This document shows, piece by piece, positions 26,961-34,989 of a stretch of DNA of 47,385 nucleotides (positions are counted from its first letter, which is position 1; every line of letters starts with the position of its first letter). The notes beneath the pieces were generated by a model, which was not told where the DNA came from, did no database searches, and saw nothing but the letters and a program-made list of their open reading frames with translations. The translations under genes were made by a program, and so were the position numbers. The stretch is taken from NCBI GenBank assembly GCA_902576905.1, contig CACGWW010000012.1:1-47385 (forward strand), in the 5' to 3' direction. This DNA comes from an uncultured Alphaproteobacteria bacterium (GTDB taxonomy: Bacteria; Pseudomonadota; Alphaproteobacteria; Rhodobacterales; Rhodobacteraceae).

Positions 26961-27374
26961 CTAGTCAACGGCAGCCAAGGCTTCAATCTCTACTTTTATA
27001 TCTGCTCTGAAAAGTCCTTTTACATAAATAAATGACATTGAGGGCCTCGGCGAAGCTAAAAATTCATCGGCAGCAGACTTAATCTTTACCCAGTCAGGTT
27101 CATCGGTCATGAAAACAGTGATTTTTGCTATATCCTCTTTCGTGCCACCTTGCGATTCAACAATCAAATTTATGTTTTGTAATGCTAATCGATATTGCTC
27201 CTCTAGACATTCTGCGACATTACCCTTTATATCGTTTCCAATTTGTCCAGATATTGATAGCAATTTTTTTTCTGCCGGTATAATTGCCACATTTGAGTAA
27301 TTAGCAGCAGGTTTTGGTGCGTTGGATGGATCAAGAAAGGTAATTGTCATTTGGTAAGCCTTATTAGTTATCAT
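26961..27374 (-). CDS. RidA/YjgF family protein lacking the canonical Arg
   Basis: Trimeric YjgF/UK114 fold, 137 residues. Recognisable parts are LLSISGQIGNDIKGNVA, ALQNINLIVESQGGTKEDIA, KITVFMTDE and the closing strand ADIKVEIEALAAV. In true RidA imine deaminases a Pro-Ala-Arg-Ser motif supplies the catalytic Arg; aligned by eye, the same site here reads Ser-Met-Ser-Phe (within RPSMSFIYV), so the Arg is absent. It therefore belongs to a Rid subfamily whose imine hydrolase activity is not assured. It is the first gene of a two-gene unit with the DpkA-like reductase. An alternative start at Met9 (MTITFLDPSN) is likely. Confidence 0.86.
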   Translation of the reverse strand: MITNKAYQMTITFLDPSNAPKPAANYSNVAIIPAEKKLLSISGQIGNDIKGNVAECLEEQYRLALQNINLIVESQGGTKEDIAKITVFMTDEPDWVKIKSAADEFLASPRPSMSFIYVKGLFRADIKVEIEALAAVD

Positions 27375-27515
27375 TAACTTGATTATGATATCGTAATAAG
27401 AGTTTGCATGAAATTAAATAAACTTCGACATTACGAAATTTCTGAGACCTTGACTTTGAAAAGCCAAAAGAACTAAAATTATCAACGTACTTGATTTAGA
27501 GGAGTAATTATAATT

Positions 27516-27707
27516 ATGGCAACTTATGAATGTGCTAAATGTGGAATGGCAGTAAATGCTTTTTGCGCTAAATGTGAAACTGCTTTAGAGAATGACTTTG
27601 TTACCAGTGATGAAGGAAAAAAAATACAAGTATCAGTCTGTCCAAATGGCCATGGAAAAATAAAATCACCCACTTGTTGCGGCGCCGATATGGATTGCAA
27701 GGGTTAA
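27516..27707 (+). CDS. Small zinc-ribbon protein, 63 aa
   Basis: Cys-rich protein with CxxC knuckles at Cys6-Cys9 (ECAKCGM), Cys17-Cys20 (FCAKCE), Cys42 with a nearby His46 (VCPNGHGKI), then Cys54-Cys55 and Cys61 near the end (PTCCGADMDCKG). The pattern suggests one or two zinc-binding ribbons. A GGAG-like ribosome-binding site precedes the ATG. It ends seven bases before a cyclase gene, so both are probably co-transcribed. I recall similar short proteins in marine alphaproteobacteria but know of no function. Metal binding is inferred from Cys spacing only. Confidence 0.75.
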   Translation: MATYECAKCGMAVNAFCAKCETALENDFVTSDEGKKIQVSVCPNGHGKIKSPTCCGADMDCKG

Positions 27708-27714
27708 TCTATAG

Positions 27715-28674
27715 ATGAATGATTTGAGTCCCGAAGAGGAATTGACGCAACTTAAGCGAGAGCTTTCTAAGTTAAAACTTGAAGCTAACTTACGAAAATC
27801 TCTATCAACTCAGCTTGAGGCGCAAAAGAAAATAGCTGATCAGGCCAAGGAAGAAGCTTTAAAAAAATCAGAAGAATTGGAGGGTATTTCTGGTAAATTA
27901 GCTAAGTATCTATCTCCTCAGATCCATGAACAGATTTTCAGTGGAAAGCAAAGTGCAGAGGTAACAAGTTCGCGAAAAAAATTGACTCTTTTTTTCTCTG
28001 ATATCGTTGGTTTTACAAGCATTTCAGATGAATTGGAGTCTGAGGAAATCACAAGCTTAATCAATTTTTATCTAAACGAAATGTCTATTATTGCTCTCAA
28101 ATATGGTGGTACTATAGACAAGTTTATTGGTGACTCTATTATGATTTTCTTTGGAGACCCAACAACAAAGGGGCCAGAAGAAGATGCTAAGCTTTGTGTT
28201 GAAATGGCTGTTGAGATGCTTGAAAAAATGGATGAACTAAAAGGTTCTTGGGGAAAAAACTTTTCATTGAGAAATGATCTTGAAATACGGATTGGTATTA
28301 ATACAGGGTATTGCACTGTTGGCAACTTTGGGAGCAATGAAAGATTAGATTATACAGCTGTTGGTGGAACTGTTAATCTTGCCTCCAGACTTGAGAGTGT
28401 TGCAAACTCGGGCTCTATTTGTATATCAGAAGAGACATATCTTTTGGTGAATTCTTTCTTCAAATTTCATGACCCAAAAGAGATAGACGTAAAAGGATAC
28501 TTAAGAAAAATAAAATATTATGAGCTCGATCGAGATACCAAAGTAGATAATAACCAAATTATTACCTTAACTGGAAACGGTTACAATATTTTAATAGATA
28601 AGGAAAAACTTACACAGCAAGAATATACTCAAATAAAGACTGCAATTGATAATATTCAAGCTCAAGAAAATTAA
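27715..28674 (+). CDS. Soluble class III adenylate/guanylate cyclase with N-terminal coiled coil
   Basis: Cytosolic cyclase, 319 residues, with no membrane segment. Residues about 5-60 are a Glu/Lys/Leu-rich coiled coil (EELTQLKRELSKLKLEANLR); a short helix-linker (KLAKYLSPQIHEQIFSG) leads into the catalytic domain at about 88-275. Metal ligands Asp96 (FFSDIVGFT) and Asp140 (KFIGDSIMIFFG), purine-selecting Lys136 and Asp212 (LDYTAVGG), and Asn221 and Arg225 (TVNLASRLE) indicate an active, probably adenylate-specific homodimer. The coiled coil plus linker resembles signalling helices. A C-terminal extension of about 40 residues is unassigned. Confidence 0.88.
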   Translation: MNDLSPEEELTQLKRELSKLKLEANLRKSLSTQLEAQKKIADQAKEEALKKSEELEGISGKLAKYLSPQIHEQIFSGKQSAEVTSSRKKLTLFFSDIVGFTSISDELESEEITSLINFYLNEMSIIALKYGGTIDKFIGDSIMIFFGDPTTKGPEEDAKLCVEMAVEMLEKMDELKGSWGKNFSLRNDLEIRIGINTGYCTVGNFGSNERLDYTAVGGTVNLASRLESVANSGSICISEETYLLVNSFFKFHDPKEIDVKGYLRKIKYYELDRDTKVDNNQIITLTGNGYNILIDKEKLTQQEYTQIKTAIDNIQAQEN

Positions 28675-28713
28675 AAAATTTTTCTATCCACTTTATGTTT
28701 TCTATTTAATTAT

Positions 28714-29935
28714 ATGAAAAAAAACACTTTTGTTACACATCTTGAATGCTCCATTTCTGGTGAACGGTATGAAAAAGATCTCGTTCATGGTTTGTCGGAT
28801 AAAGGAAAGCCATTGTTAGTTCGATATGATCTGGAGAAAATTAAAGAATTATTTTCAAAGGACTACATAAAAAAAACGGATAAAAACGGTTTTTGGCGTT
28901 ATTCATTTCTGTTGCCGGTCGAGACATCAAACATAATATCACTGGGAGAGGTTTTAACTCCTTTGCTCTCACTTGATAATGTAGCCAAAAAAACTAAATC
29001 AAAAGAAAGATTTATTGGTTAAAGACGAAGGCTTACTACCTACTTCTTCTTTTAAAGCACGTGGCTTAGGTGTTGCTGTATCAATGGCAAAACAATTTGG
29101 CATACGTCATTTGGCAATTCCATCGAATGGTAATGCCGGTGCTGCGATGGCAGCCTACGGAGCAAAGGCTGGAATAAAATGTACGGTATTCTGCCCAGAC
29201 GACACTCCTGAGATAAATATCAGAGAAATAAGTCGACTTGGAGCTGAAATCTTTAAAGTCAATGGTCTTATCAATGATTGTGGAAAAATAGTACGTGAGG
29301 GCAAGGATGAAGTAGGGTGGTTTGACGTTTCAACTTTGAAGGAGCCGTATCGCATTGAAGGCAAGAAGACAATGGGTTTAGAGTTAGCTGAGCAACTAAA
29401 CTGGGAGTTGCCAGATGTTATTTTTTACCCAACTGGAGGTGGAACTGGTTTAATAGGGATGTGGAAAGCGTTTTCAGAGCTACAAAAGCTAGGATGGGTT
29501 GGAAAAAAATTGCCTCGTATGGTGGCAGTACAAGCTGATGGGTGTGCTCCGATTGTCGATGCATGGCGGCAAGGCAAAGAGACCGCGGAGTTATGGGAAA
29601 ATGCTAATACCATAGCAGCAGGGATACGGGTGCCAGTTGCCGTGGGAGACTTTTTGATAATCAGAGCTGTTAATGAAAGTAACGGCTTTGCAATTTCCGT
29701 AAGTGATAATGAGATTGTTGAAGCAAGAGATTTCGTCTCAAAAACTGAAGGAACTTTATTGTGCCCGGAAGGAGCCGCTACTCTCGCCGCATTTGAAAAA
29801 TCTTTAAGCGAAGGGCTGGTTTCAAATAATGATCGTGTTGTGCTATTTAATTGCGCTTCTGGTCTAAAATATTCCCTACCTAAAGTAAAAAATACATTAA
29901 ATAAAGATCAAGCTGTAGATTATTCTATGTTCTAA
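28714..29935 (+). pseudogene. thrC: Threonine synthase, interrupted by a +1 frameshift
   Basis: PLP-dependent enzyme that makes threonine from O-phosphohomoserine. The N-terminal part (THLECSISGERYE to LTPLLSLDNVAKK) ends at a TAA at 29020-29022. The main catalytic part resumes in another frame with LLVKDEGLLPTSSFKARGLG, where Lys of SFKARG binds PLP, then AIPSNGNAGAAMAAYGAKAG and IFYPTGGGTGLIGMWKAF. Removing one T from TTT at 29011-29013 restores ...KERLLVKDEGLLP and one frame of about 406 codons. Because threonine synthesis is normally essential for a free-living cell, a sequencing or assembly error is a strong alternative to true decay. Its end overlaps the convergent dehydratase gene by 11 bases. 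Confidence 0.88.
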
Positions 29936-31775
29936 ACTTATTTTGAGGAGTGAACGACGATTTTACTCCTTCTCTTGGGTCAGTAACAAAAATTTTTCGT
30001 TCTGGATGCATTCCCGCTCCAAACACAGCAGAAACAGCTGAATACCTCATCTTATGCAATAAACGCGTGTCAGCATTTCCAACAGCAGGATGTATACCAT
30101 TGTTTTTACTGACTTTTTCCTGCCAATCTTTCATTCTTTCGTCGTAGGTATTTTTGTTCTCAAGTTCCACACAATTAATTTCATTCTTATTTAAATCAAC
30201 GATTATTTGATCACCTTCCTCGATAAGCGCGATTGGACCTCCCACTGCTGCTTCGGGCCCTACATGCCCAATTACTAAACCAACTGAGCCACCAGAAAAG
30301 CGACCATCCGTCATCAGTGCAACTACGATGTTTTTTTCTCTACAAAGTGTTGTTATTCGTGAAGTTGAATCTAGCATTTCAGGCATTCCAGGACCTCCTA
30401 CTGGTCCTTCATATCTGACAACTATCATATCAAAGTTTTCAAAAACCTCTGGTCTTTTGTCTAAGGTATCTAATAAAGCTTGTTCCCCATCAAATATTTT
30501 AGCCTGCCCTTTAAATACATTATTTTCAAGCCCTCCTTCTACTCCAGCAAGTTTTAGAATCGAGCTATATTCAGGAGACAAATTCCCCCCCAAGACACGT
30601 AGTCCACCCGTCGGTTTATAGGGTGATGAAACACTATATATTACCTCATTATCTGGATTAGGTGGCGACAATCTCTTTATTTGTTCGGAAAGAGTTTCAC
30701 CCGTACAGGTTATAGTGTCTCCATTCAATAAGCCTGCTTCCAATAGATTTTTAACTATAACTTGTACGCCTCCCTTTGTATCAATATCCACCATCGAATA
30801 TTTCCCAAAAGGTCTAGCGTCTACAATAACTGGCACAACATTTTTTGATAAATGGTTGAATTCTTCTGAACTCATAATGTCTTGAGAAAAATTCTTGTAG
30901 CCCGCAGCTCTGGCGATCTCTGGAGCATGTAGCATTACATTTGTTGAGCCTCCAACTGCCATGGCAACAATTATGGCATTTCTAATTGACTCTCTTGTTA
31001 CAATATCTCTGGGAGTAATGTTTTTTTCAATCATTTTTTCAAGAAATTCAACAAGCTGTTGTGGAAATTCATCAAGCCTTCTGCTGTCTTGTGATGCGGG
31101 AGATACCATGTGCAAAGGCTGCATGCCTACAACACCAATAAACGTTTGCATCGTATTATAAGTGAACATTCCTCCGCAACTTCCAAACCCTGGACACGCC
31201 TCTAATGCAATTCGTTTTTTAAACTCTTCGTCTGGATTGCCGGCAATTTGGTAACTGGAAATAATATCTATAGGCTCACCAGTTTTTGAGTCTTTCCCTG
31301 GCCGTATAGATCCGTCTGACATAATAATGGCTGGTCTGTTATGTTCTAAAACTGCAGCTAGTGTGCCTACTGGTGGTTTATCACACGCTACTACTGCAAT
31401 AACCCCTTCTAATCCAGAGGCGCTTAAGTGTTCACACATTGAATCATTTGTTACTTCTCGTCCAATTAAGGAATACCTCATTTCCTTAGTCCCATTACGA
31501 ATTCCATCTGAAGTAGCTATGGTAAACTCGGGTTGCACTAACCTCATTGGTAATTGCTCTGGATCTGTTCCTATTCTATTCTTTAATATTTCGTGAATTT
31601 TTTCTACTTTGCTTGAAACACCTATGTAGCATTGCGAGTCGCCCTTGTTTCCAACAACACCAACCGAGGGTTCGTGTATTAAATCAACATCTGTTCCTAG
31701 TTCTCTTGCAATTCCAAAAGTTTGAGAATTTCTTCCTGGATTTTTATCAATTAATACTGTTTTTGAGTTTCTCAT
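29925..31775 (-). CDS. IlvD/Edd family dehydratase (divergent dihydroxy-acid dehydratase)
   Basis: Iron-sulfur dehydratase of 616 residues. Candidate cluster ligands are Cys49 (GDSQCYIGVSS), Cys131 (VACDKPPVG) and Cys200 (CPGFGSCGGMFTYNTMQ); VGGSTNVMLHAPEIARAAG and GGNLSPEYSSILKLAGVEGG are further family landmarks, as is DGRFSGGSVGLVIGH. The first two cysteine contexts differ from textbook IlvD (normally ...NCDKITPGMLMA), so the protein belongs to a divergent branch. It could make branched-chain 2-oxo acids or dehydrate sugar acids; no other ilv genes are nearby. Confidence 0.85.
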   Translation of the reverse strand: MRNSKTVLIDKNPGRNSQTFGIARELGTDVDLIHEPSVGVVGNKGDSQCYIGVSSKVEKIHEILKNRIGTDPEQLPMRLVQPEFTIATSDGIRNGTKEMRYSLIGREVTNDSMCEHLSASGLEGVIAVVACDKPPVGTLAAVLEHNRPAIIMSDGSIRPGKDSKTGEPIDIISSYQIAGNPDEEFKKRIALEACPGFGSCGGMFTYNTMQTFIGVVGMQPLHMVSPASQDSRRLDEFPQQLVEFLEKMIEKNITPRDIVTRESIRNAIIVAMAVGGSTNVMLHAPEIARAAGYKNFSQDIMSSEEFNHLSKNVVPVIVDARPFGKYSMVDIDTKGGVQVIVKNLLEAGLLNGDTITCTGETLSEQIKRLSPPNPDNEVIYSVSSPYKPTGGLRVLGGNLSPEYSSILKLAGVEGGLENNVFKGQAKIFDGEQALLDTLDKRPEVFENFDMIVVRYEGPVGGPGMPEMLDSTSRITTLCREKNIVVALMTDGRFSGGSVGLVIGHVGPEAAVGGPIALIEEGDQIIVDLNKNEINCVELENKNTYDERMKDWQEKVSKNNGIHPAVGNADTRLLHKMRYSAVSAVFGAGMHPERKIFVTDPREGVKSSFTPQNKFRT

Positions 31776-31924
31776 TTTTAATGCCTACATAGTTTTTTTG
31801 TGTCGTAAATTTATTATAATTTTTACTCTAAAACAAGATAGCAAAAATTAGTATGTAAAAGATTTTATGGTTCAAACAGAAGCAATAGGATTCCACTGGA
31901 TCAATTAATGTAAATACCTCTTAA

Positions 31925-32581
31925 TCAAGTTTTGGAAAACAAACAAACACAGGCTTTAGCATTTTTTATATTTAGATTCTTATTATCTTTATTATAGACC
32001 TTGACTTCATTTAACTCAAAGCAATCAATAATATTGGTTTCATTAAGAGCTTTGAACTGATTTTCAAACCCTTTTGAATGGTAGTAATCAAAATTAATTC
32101 CAATTACAAATTTGGTGCCTGAATTAAAATGAGAAATTAAGCGCTTCAAAGTTTCTGAACCCAGGTGCCCGTGTGTAAATGTCCCAGCGCTTACTACAGC
32201 TGAATAATCTTGTAATAATGAGTCAAGAGGGTCTTCAAGATTAAGTTCTAGCAAATTTCGATATAGTTTTTTTTCTCTAGATATTTGTATCATATCTTGT
32301 GATATATCAACTCCGTCTATGACTGCATCTGGAGCTTTCTTTTTAATTTCGTTTGCGACTAACCCAGTGCCGCATCCGATATCACAGATAGGTCCATCCA
32401 TTGTAAACTTCTCAACTAGAAGATTTGCCACTACAGTAGGGTAAGTGTAACCAAGATCTTTTACAAATACACTATCGTAGAAAGGTGCAAAACCTTCGTA
32501 GTATTTCTTGTTGTCATCTGGAGTTATTAGGTTGTAAGCTCCCTTAAGAAGATCCAACGCATTCTTTTCTGTTTTGCTCAT
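31925..32581 (-). CDS. Class I SAM-dependent methyltransferase, 218 aa
   Basis: Soluble methyltransferase. SAM motif I is ICDIGCGTGLVANEI (about residues 65-79), motif II DGVDISQDMIQISREKK, and a later SAGTFTHGHLG fits the substrate-side loop of Methyltransf_25/11 proteins. The N-terminal YYEGFAPFYDSVFVKDLGY resembles small-molecule methyltransferases rather than rRNA or DNA enzymes. It stands alone between the dehydratase (149 bases downstream) and the divergent nth gene (87 bases). Substrate not identifiable. Confidence 0.82.
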   Translation of the reverse strand: MSKTEKNALDLLKGAYNLITPDDNKKYYEGFAPFYDSVFVKDLGYTYPTVVANLLVEKFTMDGPICDIGCGTGLVANEIKKKAPDAVIDGVDISQDMIQISREKKLYRNLLELNLEDPLDSLLQDYSAVVSAGTFTHGHLGSETLKRLISHFNSGTKFVIGINFDYYHSKGFENQFKALNETNIIDCFELNEVKVYNKDNKNLNIKNAKACVCLFSKT

Positions 32582-32668
32582 AACAGTACCAATATTCCAT
32601 AGTTCTTTGCTGCAAAAAAGGAAAATGTGTGGAAATTGAACTTTTGGCTTATTTGAAAGGTTAATGAC

Positions 32669-33322
32669 TTGAATAAGATTGATAGAGCAGCGTATGTGGT
32701 GGAGCGTCTGGATGAAATTTATCCCGAGACACCAGTACCTCTAAATCATAACAGTAAATTTGAACTACTTATTGCCGTTTTGCTTAGTGCACAGTGTACT
32801 GATGAAAGAGTTAATCAAGTTACCCCACAACTTTTCTCGCTTGCAGACAATCCGTTGGATATGAGTAAATTAAAAACAGAAAAAATATATGAGATTATCA
32901 GGCCATGTGGTCTTGCCCCTCAAAAATCATCAAATATCTCTAAATTGTCCATCATGATTATTGAAAAACATCAGGGTCTAGTTCCTTCAAACTTTGAAGA
33001 TCTCGAGCGACTGCCCGGCGTGGGACATAAAACTGCAAGTGTAGTAATGTCTCAGGGATTTGGGTACCCAGCTTTTCCAGTTGATACACATATTCATAGG
33101 CTCGCACAGCGTTGGGGTTTAACCAATGGAAAAAACGTGACGCAAACAGAGAAAGATTTAAAAAAACTTTTCCCTGAAGAAAGGTGGAATAAATTACACC
33201 TACAGATAATCTTTTATGGTAGATCTCACTGTACAGCAAGGGGGTGTGATGGAACTGTATGCGAGATTTGCACGACATGCTACCCTCGAAGAAAAAAACC
33301 TTTTAAGGCAAAAAAACCATAG
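32669..33322 (+). CDS. nth: Endonuclease III
   Basis: Base-excision repair DNA glycosylase/AP lyase, 217 residues. The helix-hairpin-helix LERLPGVGHKTASVVM holds catalytic Lys121, and FPVDTHIHRLAQRWG holds Asp139. The C-terminal iron-sulfur loop has five cysteines (188, 193, 198, 201, 204) in SHCTARGCDGTVCEICTTC, a spacing unlike the C-x6-C-x2-C-x5-C of E. coli Nth. Translation appears to begin at TTG (32669) with AAAGG about nine bases upstream. The stop TAG is in the same frame as the following HAD gene. Confidence 0.92.
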   Translation: MNKIDRAAYVVERLDEIYPETPVPLNHNSKFELLIAVLLSAQCTDERVNQVTPQLFSLADNPLDMSKLKTEKIYEIIRPCGLAPQKSSNISKLSIMIIEKHQGLVPSNFEDLERLPGVGHKTASVVMSQGFGYPAFPVDTHIHRLAQRWGLTNGKNVTQTEKDLKKLFPEERWNKLHLQIIFYGRSHCTARGCDGTVCEICTTCYPRRKKPFKAKKP

Positions 33323-33337
33323 TACAGGATAAAAACC

Positions 33338-33787
33338 ATAGACATAATTTTTGATATTGATGGAACTATTTTAGACATCTCGCATAGAGTAAAGTTTGTT
33401 TTGCAGGACCCAAAAGACTGGAAAAACTTTTATAGCAATATGGATAAAGATCGACCGATCGAAGAAGTTTGTGCTTTGTTGAAGTCTTTGCTTAAAGATG
33501 ACGCTAATCAAATCATTTTTTGTACCGGTAGGGTTGAGGACTATAGGGAAAAAACAATTGAACAGATAAACAAAATATTAAAAGGCAGTAAAAATATTGA
33601 TATAGATAGCTGCTTGTATATGAGACCAAAAGGAGATTACAGAAAAGATTTTATGGTAAAAAGGGATCTCTATAAAAGAATGATTGTTGATGGGTTTCAT
33701 CCAGTTCTAGTATTTGAAGATAAAATTACGGTTGTTGAAATGTGGAAGGAGATGGGTTTAAAATGCTTAAGGATTACAGGAGCTTAA
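33338..33787 (+). CDS. HAD-superfamily phosphatase (polynucleotide kinase 3'-phosphatase-like) without an AUG start
   Basis: Small HAD hydrolase of about 149 residues. The nucleophile motif is IIFDIDGTILD with Asp6 and Asp8; QIIFCTGRVEDYREKT supplies the second motif, and LVFEDKITVVEMWKEMGLKC the acidic motif. The SHRVKF, CTGR and MRPKGDYRKD elements resemble the phosphatase domain of phage-type polynucleotide kinases. There is no ATG, GTG or TTG between the upstream in-frame stop (33320) and the DxD motif; the first usable TTG (33401) would delete the active site. I therefore place the start at ATA 33338, with CAGGAT just upstream, as a working guess; ATT at 33347 would leave out nothing essential but is also non-standard. 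Confidence 0.75.
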   Translation: MDIIFDIDGTILDISHRVKFVLQDPKDWKNFYSNMDKDRPIEEVCALLKSLLKDDANQIIFCTGRVEDYREKTIEQINKILKGSKNIDIDSCLYMRPKGDYRKDFMVKRDLYKRMIVDGFHPVLVFEDKITVVEMWKEMGLKCLRITGA

Positions 33788-33796
33788 TAATTTAGA

Positions 33797-34969
33797 ATGA
33801 AAATGAAACGCACTATAATAAGGCCAAACGGGGTGCCAAATTCTATATCAGAGCAGGTTGCAACCCCTATTATGCCATCGGTTGTTTATGCTTCTAAATC
33901 TCCCAATGCGCTCGATGAACAATATGAAGGCAAGCAAAAAGGTTATACATACGCAAGAGAAGGGCATCCTAATGCAGAAATCTTAGCTCGTTTGATTGAT
34001 AACCTTGAAGGGAGTTCCACCGGTTTAGTTGTAAGTTCAGGAATGGCAGCCATTTCGTCTCTTATTATGGGTACCTTGTCTTTGGGCGACCATGTTTTAG
34101 GAGGTAGCCAATTATATGGTCGTACATTGAGACTGATGCGTGAAGATTTGCCTAGATTTGGCATTCAAACGTCATTCGCTGATCCAACAAATATTGACTC
34201 AGTTAAAACTGAGATTAGAAAAAATACAAAAATGATCTTAATTGAGTGTGTGTCTAACCCAACACTTAGGGTTGCCGACATAGAGGGTATCGCAAATTTA
34301 TGTAAAAGAAACAATATTTTATTGGCTGTTGATAATACATTTACAACACCTGCATGCATTAAGCCTTTTGAGTATGGTGCTGATTTTGTTATTCATTCTA
34401 TTACTAAATTGTTATCTGGTCACTCCGATACCACATTAGGGTATGTTTCATCAAAAGATCAAAACAAGATGGAGGCAATTTACAACTTTTCTGTTTCAAT
34501 TGGTGCAACTCCAAGTCCTTTTGATTGTTGGCTGGCTGAAAGAGGACTTGCTACATTTGAATTAAGATTTGAAAAAGCTCAAAAAAACGCAGAAGTACTT
34601 GCTGAAGCCTTGAAGAAAAATATCAAGGTTAAAAAAGTACTTTACCCCACCATGTCAGAGCACCCTGATATATCACTTGCAAAGCAACTCTTAAAGGGAA
34701 ATGGCTGCAATATGGTAAGCTTTGAAATCGGTGATAATAGGATAGATGCAAATAAATTTATTGAAAATATAGAAGGTATAGCGTTTGCTCCCACATTAGG
34801 AGATATTGGAACTACAATATCGCATCCCGGAAGTAGTTCACATAGATACCTTAATCTAAATGCTCGTAAGGAGCTTGGTATATCCGAAGGCTTTTTCAGA
34901 GTATCTGTTGGTCTTGAAGATCCAGATGAATTAGTAGCCTCTATTGAAAGAGCTTTAAAAGCAATATAG
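33797..34969 (+). CDS. Cys/Met metabolism PLP-dependent enzyme (methionine gamma-lyase / O-acyl-homoserine sulfhydrylase-like)
   Basis: Fold type I PLP enzyme of 390 residues. SSGMAAISSLIMGTLSLGDH binds the cofactor phosphate, LAVDNTFTTPA gives the pyridine-contacting Asp179, and IHSITKLLSGHSD holds the Schiff-base Lys204. It also has YTYAREGHPNAEILARLIDN, typical of the family, and ends SVGLEDPDELVASIERAL. Members do transsulfuration, sulfhydrylation or gamma-elimination and cannot be told apart by eye. It follows the HAD gene by nine bases and so may share its message. Confidence 0.9.
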   Translation: MKMKRTIIRPNGVPNSISEQVATPIMPSVVYASKSPNALDEQYEGKQKGYTYAREGHPNAEILARLIDNLEGSSTGLVVSSGMAAISSLIMGTLSLGDHVLGGSQLYGRTLRLMREDLPRFGIQTSFADPTNIDSVKTEIRKNTKMILIECVSNPTLRVADIEGIANLCKRNNILLAVDNTFTTPACIKPFEYGADFVIHSITKLLSGHSDTTLGYVSSKDQNKMEAIYNFSVSIGATPSPFDCWLAERGLATFELRFEKAQKNAEVLAEALKKNIKVKKVLYPTMSEHPDISLAKQLLKGNGCNMVSFEIGDNRIDANKFIENIEGIAFAPTLGDIGTTISHPGSSSHRYLNLNARKELGISEGFFRVSVGLEDPDELVASIERALKAI

Positions 34970-34989
34970 CTTCTACCTTCAGAAAAAGT

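Noticed and set aside
29925-29935. Eleven-base overlap of convergent threonine synthase and dehydratase genes
   Set aside because: Short 3' overlaps are common in compact genomes and need no special explanation.
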